Assembly (NCBI GenBank): GCA_051879315.1 | Contig: JBJELW010000046.1 | Location: 1 to 25,487 of the forward strand | Source of the DNA: Roseburia_C sp051879315 | GTDB taxonomy: Bacteria; Bacillota; Clostridia; Lachnospirales; Lachnospiraceae | DNA length: 25,487 bases | Direction of reading: 5' to 3' | Shown: in pieces, positions 15,040-22,385 of the stretch | How positions within the stretch are numbered: the stretch's first letter is position 1 | How the letters are laid out: every line of letters starts with the position of its first letter | Notes under the pieces: model-generated | Database searches by the model: none | Told to the model about the DNA's origin: nothing | Seen by the model: the letters and a program-made list of their open reading frames with translations, nothing else | Program-made: the position numbers and the translations under genes

Positions 15040-15831
15040 TTACTCCGGCATCTTTCCAAAGTAAAGCAGTAATGCTTTTTCAGCATCACTGCTGTTCCTG
15101 GTGAATTTTATATCTGAAACATCAAACAGAATGCAGCCGCAGTGTCCCTTGAAGGTCGGAAAACATATCACCTTCAAATAGGTGTCTATTTCGGGGCTAT
15201 AGTCTATCAGTTCTAACGTTTCCCCATAAAGTGTAGCACGCTCATAGCTTTTAAGCCATTTGGAATCCATGTTAGAAAACAGACTGCTAAAGGAGCTTCC
15301 AATCAGCTGATCCAACGGATACTTTTCCAGCTTTGCAAGCGCCGGATTGCCATATCGGAAAATCCAGTCCACGGCATGACTTTCCTCATTAAATACCATT
15401 TCTATATCCGTGAATGCAAAAGGAAGACTGTTAAAACTGCTATAATGTTCGAAATATTCCTCTTCTGTCCACGGAATTCTCTCATCCACGATACTGTTAA
15501 TCATGCTCTTTTGCATTTCGTGGAACTGATCCACAATCTGCTTTTTCTTTCTACGCGTATATATTAAAGATTCACCATTGCTAAGGTTAATATGATCCGT
15601 AATAGAATGAATTGCCCTTGCAGACACGATACATCCGCGGTGTGCTTTGACAAATCCCTCCCCCAGTTTTTCCTCCAATTCCGAAAAAGTCATCCTTGTT
15701 TCGTAGATCTTCCCTCCGGAAACATGTATCTCGGTTTTCCTTTCTATTTTAAGAACGTAAAGAATCGTACTGGCACCAAGCACAACCTTCTTTTTATTTG
15801 AGATAATTGTGATATAGTTCATTTCTTGCAT
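15040..15831 (-). CDS. LytTR-type DNA-binding regulator with C-terminal PAS-like domain
   Basis: A 263-aa putative one-component transcription regulator. The N-terminal ~105 residues match a LytTR DNA-binding domain: MNYITIISNKKKVVLGASTILYVLK, then GEGFVKAHRGCIVSARAIHSI (about 57-77), the typical F-x-HR-x-x-x-V-N/S pattern. Residues about 135-245 look like a PAS fold (PFAFTDIEMVFNEE, FRYGNPALAKL, LIGSSFSSLF, CGCILFDVSDI). There is no receiver domain or membrane segment, so the input is probably intracellular. The start at 15831 follows GGGAGGT by 7 nt. It is divergent from apbE across 174 bp and 119 bp upstream of proB; either could be a target. The ligand is unknown. Confidence 0.82.
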   Translation of the reverse strand: MQEMNYITIISNKKKVVLGASTILYVLKIERKTEIHVSGGKIYETRMTFSELEEKLGEGFVKAHRGCIVSARAIHSITDHINLSNGESLIYTRRKKKQIVDQFHEMQKSMINSIVDERIPWTEEEYFEHYSSFNSLPFAFTDIEMVFNEESHAVDWIFRYGNPALAKLEKYPLDQLIGSSFSSLFSNMDSKWLKSYERATLYGETLELIDYSPEIDTYLKVICFPTFKGHCGCILFDVSDIKFTRNSSDAEKALLLYFGKMPE

Positions 15832-15879
15832 ATAAGAAACCTCCCATTTTCTTTGTAACAAAATGCCTGGGTCGCTAAT

Positions 15880-15907
15880 ATTGTAACATCATTTTAGATT
15901 GTATCAA
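15880..15907 (-). promoter_or_regulatory. Sigma-A-like promoter for the LytTR-PAS gene
   Basis: On the minus strand TTGATA (15902-15907) and TACAAT (15880-15885) are spaced by 16 bp, about 50 bp upstream of the start codon. The match is good. In the same divergent spacer, TATAAC at 15941-15946 on the plus strand could be the apbE -10, but I find no convincing -35 for it. Confidence 0.6.
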
Positions 15908-16005
15908 CCAAAAAAAGATGTTTTTCCTGAAAAGTTGTGTTATAACTGTTTTAGGCTTTCCATCCATAAAACGGAAACCTACCCATATAAGGAAAGGCTT
16001 TCACC

Positions 16006-17016
16006 ATGAAAAAATGGAAAAATTATGTAAAATATACATCCTTTCTGCTGTCATTGCTTCTATGTTTCCTGTCCACGGCAGGCTGCAGCAACAAGGAACC
16101 CATAAGTAAAACAGGCTTTTATTTTGATACGGTAATCACTATAACCCTATACGACAATGCACAGGCGGATCTTCTCGACCAATGTTTTGCTTTGGCCCAC
16201 CGCTATGAACTTCTCTTCAGTACTACCATAGAAGAAAGTGATATTTCCCGCATCAATGCATCCGCCGGAGAACCGGTCACGGTATCCCATGAGACCATCG
16301 AATTATTACAGCAGGGCATTTCCTACGGGGACATCAGTGGCGGACGCTTTGACATTACAATTGGTGCCCTGTCCTCTCTGTGGAACTTTTCGGACAATTC
16401 CGGCGTTGTACCGGAAGACGAAAACATACAGGAAGCCTTACAGACAGTAGACTATCATTCCATCCGGATTGACGGCAACACGGTAACTCTGCTAAATCCT
16501 GACACACGCATTGATTTAGGCGGAATTGCAAAAGGATACATTGCTGACCATATGAAAACATATCTTTGTGAACATGGTGTGACCAGTGGCATTATTAATC
16601 TAGGCGGAAATGTTTTGGTGATTGGCGCGAAAACAGATGGTTCTGCCTACACCATAGGTATACAAAAACCTTTTGAAGACACAGGCAGCGCCATTGCAAG
16701 TCTAAAGATTACAGACCAGTCTGTGGTCAGCTCCGGCGTGTATGAGCGATATTTTGAGACAGACGATACTTTATATCATCACATATTAGACCCACAGACC
16801 GGATATCCTTACAATAATCATCTGCTGGGTGTTTCCATTATCTGCGATTCCTCCGTGGATGGAGATGCATTAAGTACCACCGCTTTCTCCATGGGGCTGT
16901 TCCAGGGCATGGCCTTTATCGAATCCCTGCCGGACACGGAGGCAATTTTTATCACAGATGACTATGCTCTGCATACCACCTCGGGAATTACAGAGGATAT
17001 GCTGAAGGTTTATTAG
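16006..17016 (+). CDS. apbE: FAD:protein FMN transferase ApbE (lipoprotein)
   Basis: A 336-aa flavin transferase that attaches FMN from FAD to a threonine of exported flavoproteins such as RnfG and RnfD. A signal peptide (residues 1-26) ends in STAGC, a lipobox-like site with C27 as lipidated residue, so the enzyme sits on the outer face of the membrane. Family motifs: GGRFDITIGAL (112-121), DLGGIAKGYIAD (170-181), NLGGN (198-202), HHILDPQTGYPYN (258-270) and DGDALSTTAF (285-294), the Mg2+/FAD region. The start has GGAAAGG 8 nt upstream. It is convergent with rnfB and divergent from the LytTR-PAS gene. It may also serve other flavinylated proteins elsewhere in the genome. Confidence 0.95.
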   Translation: MKKWKNYVKYTSFLLSLLLCFLSTAGCSNKEPISKTGFYFDTVITITLYDNAQADLLDQCFALAHRYELLFSTTIEESDISRINASAGEPVTVSHETIELLQQGISYGDISGGRFDITIGALSSLWNFSDNSGVVPEDENIQEALQTVDYHSIRIDGNTVTLLNPDTRIDLGGIAKGYIADHMKTYLCEHGVTSGIINLGGNVLVIGAKTDGSAYTIGIQKPFEDTGSAIASLKITDQSVVSSGVYERYFETDDTLYHHILDPQTGYPYNNHLLGVSIICDSSVDGDALSTTAFSMGLFQGMAFIESLPDTEAIFITDDYALHTTSGITEDMLKVY

Positions 17017-17020
17017 GATT

Positions 17021-17100
17021 AATACAAATAAAATCCTCCATCAAGATGAAAGTAACACTTTATCAAATCTTGATAGAGGATTTCTTAAACTGTTTGTATT
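17021..17100. terminator. Nested three-tier palindrome, probable bidirectional terminator
   Basis: Between the convergent 3' ends of apbE and rnfB lies an 80-bp palindrome. The outer arms AATACAAA/TTTGTATT (17021-17028, 17093-17100) extend two further pairs with one wobble. The main stem has 17 positions, AAATCCTC-x-ATCAAGAT (17031-17047) against ATCTTGAT-x-GAGGATTT (17067-17083), with one mismatch. A 5-bp cap is formed by AAAGT/ACTTT (17049-17053, 17057-17061). On the minus strand the main stem is followed by TATTTGTATT, a loose U-rich tract; on the plus strand the tract is poorer. Terminating both operons is the likely role. Confidence 0.6.
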
Positions 17101-17125
17101 TGTTCAGAAGACACAATGATTCATC

Positions 17126-17920
17126 TTACATGGAAATAACTTTCTTGGGACACTTCTCGGCACAGGCTCCGCATCCGGTACACTTATCCTGGTCAATATA
17201 GGCCAGATTATCCGTCACATGGATGGCATCGGAAGGACAATTCTTTTCACAGATTTTACATCCGATACATCCGCTGGTGCAGACCTTCATAACATTCTTT
17301 CCCATATCTTTCGAATTGCACTGTACCAGATGTTTTGCCTCATAGGGCACCAGTTCGATCAGATTCTTGGGACAGGCTGCCACACACTTTCCACAGGCCT
17401 TACAAGCCTCTTTGTCCACCAGCGCAATACCATCCACAATATGAATCGCATCGAAGGGACAGGCCTTCACACAATTGCCATAGCCAAGGCATCCATGGTT
17501 ACAGCTTTTTGCACCGCCCCCGGGAACAAAAGCCATAGCCGCACAGTCCTCGATTCCGGTGTATTCATAGTCCTGTTTTGCTTTCTCACAGGTACCGCCG
17601 CATTTTACAAAGGCCACCTTACGACTTTCCTCTGCTGCTGCCACTCCCATGATTTCTCCAATCCTATTTCCTACCGGCGCACCGCCTACCGGGCAGGCAT
17701 TCACCGGTGCTTCTCCTTTTACGATAGCCGCCGCCAGGCCGGAACATCCGGCATAGCCGCATCCGCCACAATTATTTCCGGGAAGTTCTCCCAAAACCGC
17801 TTCTTCTCTGGGATCTACTTCCACTTTGAACTTTTCCCCGGAGAATCCAAGGAAAAATCCGATCAGAATTCCCACGCCGCCCACAATGACGGCTGCAATT
17901 AAAATCGCTCCTATATTCAT
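17126..17920 (-). CDS. rnfB: Rnf complex ferredoxin subunit RnfB
   Basis: A 264-aa subunit that takes electrons from ferredoxin into the Rnf complex. An N-terminal membrane anchor (about residues 4-27) precedes the Fe4S domain (ELPGNNCGGCGYAGC...NACPVGG). Four more cluster-binding sites follow: one irregular (CNHGCLGYGNCVKACP) and three regular CxxCxxCxxxCP motifs (CKACGKCVAACP, CIGCKICEKNCP, CTGCGACAEKCP). Five clusters in all are expected. The start at 17920 follows AGGAGG and lies 12 bp after the rnfA stop. It is the last gene of the operon. The high cysteine content and length fit clostridial RnfB proteins, which often carry more clusters than proteobacterial ones. Confidence 0.97.
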   Translation of the reverse strand: MNIGAILIAAVIVGGVGILIGFFLGFSGEKFKVEVDPREEAVLGELPGNNCGGCGYAGCSGLAAAIVKGEAPVNACPVGGAPVGNRIGEIMGVAAAEESRKVAFVKCGGTCEKAKQDYEYTGIEDCAAMAFVPGGGAKSCNHGCLGYGNCVKACPFDAIHIVDGIALVDKEACKACGKCVAACPKNLIELVPYEAKHLVQCNSKDMGKNVMKVCTSGCIGCKICEKNCPSDAIHVTDNLAYIDQDKCTGCGACAEKCPKKVISM

Positions 17921-17932
17921 TTCCTCTTCCTC

Positions 17933-18508
17933 CTAAATCATTCCGGAGAATCCCATAAATGCAATCGACATAAGACATGCCACGATCAGCACAATTGCTG
18001 TTCCCTGAAAAGGCTTCGGAATATCGTTATCCTCAATCTTTTCACGGATTCCCGCCATGATCGTAATCGCAATAAAGAATCCTACTGCTGTTGCAAATCC
18101 GTTTACCACGCTCTCCAACACATTGTATTCCTTGGTCACATTGGTCAATGCCACCCCAAGAACCGCACAGTTGGTGGTAATCAACGGCAGATAAACCCCC
18201 AGACTCTTATACAACGACGGAATGGTTTTCTTTAAAAACATCTCCACAAACTGTACCAGCGCCGCAATCACAAGAATAAAAACAATGGTCTTCAAATACT
18301 GGGTATTGGTGGGTGTCAGTATAAATTTATAGATCAGCGAAGCCACGAAGGAGGATATGGTGATAACAAATACGACCGCACCGCCCATTCCGGCTGCCGT
18401 CTCAGTTTTCTTAGATACTCCCAGGAACGGACAAATACCTAAGAACTGACTCAAAACAACGTTATTTACAATGGCAGATCCGATAGCCAGTAATAGTAAT
18501 GTCTTCAT
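17933..18508 (-). CDS. rnfA: Rnf complex membrane subunit RnfA
   Basis: A 191-aa integral membrane protein with about six helices, paralogous to RnfE. Conserved cysteines C26 (LGICPFLG) and C114 (TTNCAVLG) are, in the related Rnf/NQR structures, ligands of a membrane-embedded [2Fe-2S] cluster shared with RnfE. The complex couples ferredoxin oxidation and NAD+ reduction to Na+ or H+ export. The start at 18508 has AGGAGGG 9 nt upstream, lying in the last codons of rnfE. The 5-bp gap to rnfE and 12-bp gap to rnfB show one transcript. Confidence 0.97.
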   Translation of the reverse strand: MKTLLLLAIGSAIVNNVVLSQFLGICPFLGVSKKTETAAGMGGAVVFVITISSFVASLIYKFILTPTNTQYLKTIVFILVIAALVQFVEMFLKKTIPSLYKSLGVYLPLITTNCAVLGVALTNVTKEYNVLESVVNGFATAVGFFIAITIMAGIREKIEDNDIPKPFQGTAIVLIVACLMSIAFMGFSGMI

Positions 18509-18513
18509 CTGTA

Positions 18514-19293
18514 TTAGCCCTCCTGTTTCTCTTTTTCTGTTTCATTCACGGATTCGCTCCCCTTTTTCTCCGCTGTCTGTTCCTTTGTTACTGCGTCTGT
18601 TGCGCCGGTTTTTCCGGTGCAGATTCCCGACTGACCGCAGGCTGCACAATCTCCCGTGAGACATCCGGAAGGTTTCGCCAGAGGTTTTCCCTTATGTTCC
18701 ATTTTATCTCTGACAATATTCATAACCGCCACCAGAACAGCCAAAACAAGAAATGCGCCCGGTGCCATTACAAAAATGGTAATCGGTGTAAACCAGTTCA
18801 GGGATAAGACCTGATGTCCGAAAAGCTGTCCGGCGCCTAAAAGTTCACGGACAATTCCAATACAGGTAAGTCCCAGAGTGAATCCAAGCCCCATACCGAT
18901 TCCGTCAAACACAGAAGGAAGAATGGTATTTTTGGAGGCATAGCTTTCTGCACGGCCTAATATAATACAGTTTACAACAATCAGAGGAATATATACACCC
19001 AACTGCTCCGCAAGATCCGGGGTATAGGCTTTCATAATGAACTCCACCATGGTTACCAGGGATGCAACGATCACAATATATGCCGGCATACGCACACCAT
19101 TTGGAATTACCTTACGAAAGGCTGATATCAACAGATTAGACAGGATCAGTACCACCGTGGTAGACAATCCCATACCCAGTCCGTTCATGGCCCCGGTGGT
19201 GACAGCCAACGTGGGACACATACCAAGCATCAGCACAAAGGTAGGATTTTCCTTGATGATGCCGTTATACAAACGTTCCAAATACTTATTCAT
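18514..19293 (-). CDS. rnfE: Rnf complex membrane subunit RnfE with Cys-rich C-terminal tail
   Basis: A 259-aa membrane subunit, partner of RnfA. It has about six helices and the conserved cysteines C26 (LGMCPTLA) and C109 (VVNCIILG), presumed ligands of the shared [2Fe-2S] cluster. After the last helix (about residue 193) comes a soluble cytoplasmic-looking tail of about 65 residues. It contains four cysteines, C211, C216, C219 and C225, in SGCLTGDCAACGQSGIC, and ends in a Glu/Lys-rich stretch. Proteobacterial RnfE lacks such a tail. The start at 19293 (MNKYLERLYNG) is preceded by GGAGGTG at 7 nt, and its ATGAATAA overlaps the rnfG stop by 8 bp. Confidence 0.96.
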   Translation of the reverse strand: MNKYLERLYNGIIKENPTFVLMLGMCPTLAVTTGAMNGLGMGLSTTVVLILSNLLISAFRKVIPNGVRMPAYIVIVASLVTMVEFIMKAYTPDLAEQLGVYIPLIVVNCIILGRAESYASKNTILPSVFDGIGMGLGFTLGLTCIGIVRELLGAGQLFGHQVLSLNWFTPITIFVMAPGAFLVLAVLVAVMNIVRDKMEHKGKPLAKPSGCLTGDCAACGQSGICTGKTGATDAVTKEQTAEKKGSESVNETEKEKQEG

Positions 19294-19903
19294 TGTCAGC
19301 ACCTCCCTGTAATATCTGTGAAAAATAGGTGATGCAGGCATTGACTCCGTTTGTCATAGCCTTAGATGTAATGGTGGCTCCGGAGATTGCTTCAATCTCA
19401 CTATCCTGTGCCGGAGTCTGCTTGACCACAGTGAACTTGTCCACCTGTTTTCCTTCAAACTGGCTGTAAAATTCTTCGTTCTGTGCTTTGTCACCAAGTC
19501 CCGGCGTCTCAGAAATAGAAGTGATGGAATATCCGTTTACCACGCCGTCTCCGGTAATGCCCACAGAGAAGGTGATATTTGCCTGACTGGCATCCTTAGC
19601 AGTCACCGTGATCACATAGCCAAGCACATTGCCGGAAGCGTCCAACGCTTCCTCCACATCCGTAATCTCATCACTGTATCCATACTCATTCATCAGACTC
19701 TCTGCCTCGTCCGCATCAAAATCCTGGTAAACGCGGAAACTGTCCGCCTCTGCATATACCTGCTTATAGGCGGCCTCCGTTTTCTGCTGTTCTGCAGCAT
19801 TAATCGGTTCCTCCGTAATATCGTGAACCAGTCCCAGAACAAATCCCAGCACCAAAGTAAAGGCCATCAGGATCAATGCGTCATGTACGATCTTCTTATT
19901 CAT
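19286..19903 (-). CDS. rnfG: Rnf complex flavoprotein subunit RnfG
   Basis: A 205-aa subunit with one N-terminal transmembrane helix (about 8-28) and an extracytoplasmic FMN-binding domain. The flavinylation motif SGATIT is present near the C-terminus; the second threonine (T179) is the expected site for covalent FMN, added by ApbE. ETPGLGDKA (about 132-140) is the other conserved family segment. The start at 19903 follows GGAGGGCAGG and overlaps the rnfD stop by 8 bp through ATGAATAA, the same arrangement as at the rnfG/rnfE junction. Confidence 0.96.
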   Translation of the reverse strand: MNKKIVHDALILMAFTLVLGFVLGLVHDITEEPINAAEQQKTEAAYKQVYAEADSFRVYQDFDADEAESLMNEYGYSDEITDVEEALDASGNVLGYVITVTAKDASQANITFSVGITGDGVVNGYSITSISETPGLGDKAQNEEFYSQFEGKQVDKFTVVKQTPAQDSEIEAISGATITSKAMTNGVNACITYFSQILQGGADNE

Positions 19904-20873
19904 GTTTCCTGCCCTCCTTTACCTCCTTTAGCTTGTTTATGATTTTTCTCTCTTTCACCTGTCCGAAGGCTGTCGGAATTGTAATCTTTTCTATCATGGG
20001 TACCAGAAGATTACTGAGGATAATGGCAAAGGATACGCCCTCCGCATTGGCCCCGAACACCCGGAACAGTCCGGTGAAGATTCCCAGGCAGATGCCATAA
20101 ATAATCTGTCCTCCCGGTGTAATGGGGGATGTGACATAATCCGTTGCCATAAAAAATGCCCCCAACATCAGTCCACCACCGCAAAGTTCCGCCACCAGAT
20201 ACTGATAATTCAGTCCATGGCCTCCAAAAAGAGCCATGAAAATAACAAACGTAAGGATGTAAGTCCCCGGTATCCGCAGGGAAATCACACCCAGCAGAAT
20301 TAAAATGATTGCGCCCAGCACAATACACAGTGTAGATGTCTCACCGATGGTACCTCCGGTACGGCCGATGAGCATATCCATGGTATTTACCGTCTCCCCC
20401 GCACGAATGGCAGCAAGGGGAGTTGCTCCTGTGTATGAGTCTATTGCGAAATCCGTCATATCAGCCGCAAATGCAATTAATAGAAAACATCTTGCTCCCA
20501 ATGCCGGATTCATAAAATTCTGCCCCAAACCACCAAAAAGCATTTTAACCACAATAATGGCAAACACTCCACCGATGACAGCTTCCCACCAGGGAAGTGT
20601 TGCCGGAAGATTTAACGCCAGAAGAAGACCCGTTACCACTGCACTCAGATCTCCCAGTGTACTTTTTTTATGAACGATTTTCTCAAAGATCCACTCCGAA
20701 GCCATACAGCTGGCTATGGTCACGAGGATTAGAATCAATGCCCGGTAGCCAAAATTGAAAATTCCAAACACCGTGGTGGGCATCAATGCAACCAGAACAT
20801 AAAACATGATTCTGCTTGTGGTATCTTTCGCCCGCACATGGGGTGCCGATGATACATGATATAATTCACTCAC
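19896..20873 (-). CDS. rnfD: Rnf complex flavin-bearing membrane subunit RnfD
   Basis: A 325-aa polytopic membrane protein with about nine or ten helices. It carries the flavinylation motif SYTGATPLAAIRAG, with T151 as the predicted site of covalent FMN. GLGQNFMNPALGARCFL (about 115-131) and MATDYVTSPITPGGQ (about 243-257) are further family signatures. It shuttles electrons across the membrane between RnfG and the RnfA/E cluster. The start is GTG at 20873, supported by AGAGGTG 7 nt upstream. It lies 13 bp after rnfC. Confidence 0.96.
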   Translation of the reverse strand: MSELYHVSSAPHVRAKDTTSRIMFYVLVALMPTTVFGIFNFGYRALILILVTIASCMASEWIFEKIVHKKSTLGDLSAVVTGLLLALNLPATLPWWEAVIGGVFAIIVVKMLFGGLGQNFMNPALGARCFLLIAFAADMTDFAIDSYTGATPLAAIRAGETVNTMDMLIGRTGGTIGETSTLCIVLGAIILILLGVISLRIPGTYILTFVIFMALFGGHGLNYQYLVAELCGGGLMLGAFFMATDYVTSPITPGGQIIYGICLGIFTGLFRVFGANAEGVSFAIILSNLLVPMIEKITIPTAFGQVKERKIINKLKEVKEGRKHE

Positions 20874-20886
20874 AATGATTCACCTC

Positions 20887-22212
20887 TCATTTCTTTCGTT
20901 TTGTAGCTAAAATTTGCTTCTTAGCCGTCTTGATGGACTGAGCCAACTGTCTCTTGGCCGGGCAGATAAAACTGCAGCTGCCGCATTCAATACACTCCAG
21001 GCCGTTCCATTTCTCAAAGCTGTCCTGATCTCCCCTTGCGGCAAATCGCGCAAGCCGGGTTGGAACCAGCATTTCCGGACAGGCTTCCACGCATCGTCCG
21101 CAATTGATACAGGCCGTAATCTGTTCGTCAGCCAGACGTACCTCATCCTTTGTCATGCACAAAAGGGCCGAGGTTGTCTTTGTAGTGGGAACATCCAATC
21201 CCTGAAGCGCAAAGCCCATCATAGGCCCGCCTGCAATCATCTTTTCAGGCTTTTCCTGACATCCACCGGCAGCATCCAAAAGTTCCTGAAAACTGGTTCC
21301 GATGGAAAAATAAAAATTCTTAGGATCATTCACTGCATCACCGGTCACTGTAAATACCCGGTTGATTACCGGTCGTCCCAGTTTCACCGCACGATAAACA
21401 GCAATCAGGGTCTCCACATTGTCCACAATACATCCAGCATCTGCCGGCAGCATCTTAGAATTAATGGAACGCCCTGTCACCGCATAGATCAGCTGTCGTT
21501 CCCCTCCCTGTGGATACTTTGTCATAAGCTCCGCCACTTCCATACGTGGCTCATCTTTGGTAAGTTCCTTCAGCTTCTCAATACATTCCGGCTTATTATT
21601 CTCGACACCGAACACACCTTTTGCATTGGGAAACAACTGAAGAATAATGCGCATTCCTCCTACCAGCTGTGCCGGGTTTTCCAACATTTCCCGATAATCC
21701 GAGGTGAGGTACGGCTCACACTCCGCACAGTTAGCAATAATATATTCTATTTTTTCCGGCTCTTTGGGCGACAGCTTTACATGGGTAGGGAAACCCGCTC
21801 CTCCCATTCCCACTACGCCGGCATTCTTAACGCGATCAATGATATCCGTTCTGCTGAGAGTCGTCACATCAGCCACTTCCTCATAATTCACTTCTGTATA
21901 TTGTCCATCGTTCTCAATCACAATGGAATTTACCATATCTCCTGTAGCCACACGTCTTGGTTCTATGGTTTTCACCTTCCCCGATACAGAAGAAAAAATC
22001 GGTGAAGATACAAAGCCCCCTGCTTCGGCTATAAGTTGTCCTTTCAATACAGTGTCCCCCACCGCAACAACAGGTACCGCCGGAGCGCCGATATGCTGTG
22101 ACAAAGGATATACCAGATCTCCCTTTGGCAACAGAACCGTAACCGGCTTATCCTTAGACAGCTCCTTACCTTCCGCCGGATGAACGCCGCCTTTAAATGT
22201 CATTAATCCCAT
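20887..22212 (-). CDS. rnfC: Rnf complex NADH-binding subunit RnfC
   Basis: A 441-aa peripheral subunit that passes electrons to NAD+. The N-terminus (MTFKGGVHPAEGKE) and the barrel-sandwich part (SSPIFSSVSGKVKTIEPR) are typical. The FMN/NADH region contains GVVGMGGAGFPTHVKL and NCAECEPYLTSDYREML. Two [4Fe-4S] motifs lie near the C-terminus: CINCGRCVEACP and CIECGSCSFICP. It is compact and lacks the long Ala/Lys-rich extension of proteobacterial RnfC. The start at 22212 has GAGG 8 nt upstream. It is the first gene of rnfCDGEAB, with a promoter about 54 bp upstream. Confidence 0.97.
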   Translation of the reverse strand: MGLMTFKGGVHPAEGKELSKDKPVTVLLPKGDLVYPLSQHIGAPAVPVVAVGDTVLKGQLIAEAGGFVSSPIFSSVSGKVKTIEPRRVATGDMVNSIVIENDGQYTEVNYEEVADVTTLSRTDIIDRVKNAGVVGMGGAGFPTHVKLSPKEPEKIEYIIANCAECEPYLTSDYREMLENPAQLVGGMRIILQLFPNAKGVFGVENNKPECIEKLKELTKDEPRMEVAELMTKYPQGGERQLIYAVTGRSINSKMLPADAGCIVDNVETLIAVYRAVKLGRPVINRVFTVTGDAVNDPKNFYFSIGTSFQELLDAAGGCQEKPEKMIAGGPMMGFALQGLDVPTTKTTSALLCMTKDEVRLADEQITACINCGRCVEACPEMLVPTRLARFAARGDQDSFEKWNGLECIECGSCSFICPAKRQLAQSIKTAKKQILATKRKK

Positions 22213-22265
22213 CTATTGTGCCTCGCTTCCTTGTTAATCCGTGCATACACGCACTTACAATCAAT

Positions 22266-22294
22266 ATTATAACACACTGGCATATGAATGAAAG
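22266..22294 (-). promoter_or_regulatory. Extended -10 promoter of the rnf operon
   Basis: On the minus strand a perfect TATAAT (22266-22271) is preceded by TGT, giving an extended -10. A poor -35 (CTTTCA, 22289-22294) sits at 17 bp spacing. The leader to rnfC is about 45-50 nt and includes a small GTGC/GCAC hairpin. The divergent exonuclease gene shares this 173-bp spacer; TAAAAT near 22340 may be its -10, but this is uncertain. Confidence 0.6.
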
Positions 22295-22385
22295 AATTTT
22301 ATCAATAAGTTTTTCAAAAATTAAAGGATATGTGTTAAAATATTTCCAGAGAAAAAAAATCATGAAAGAACAAGGAGATAACGCT

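Noticed and set aside
15908..16005. LytTR direct-repeat operator in front of apbE
   Set aside because: Several GTT cores occur (for example near 15934 and 15948), but spacing and flanking bases do not fit the usual LytTR box pattern.
17219..17902. Plus-strand open frame of about 227 codons opposite rnfB
   Set aside because: Antisense shadow of a cysteine-rich gene; no recognisable protein features.
20914..22005. Long plus-strand open frame (over 360 codons) opposite rnfC
   Set aside because: It lies wholly antisense to a convincing rnfC, has Cys/His/Arg-rich composition with no domain, and no ribosome site.
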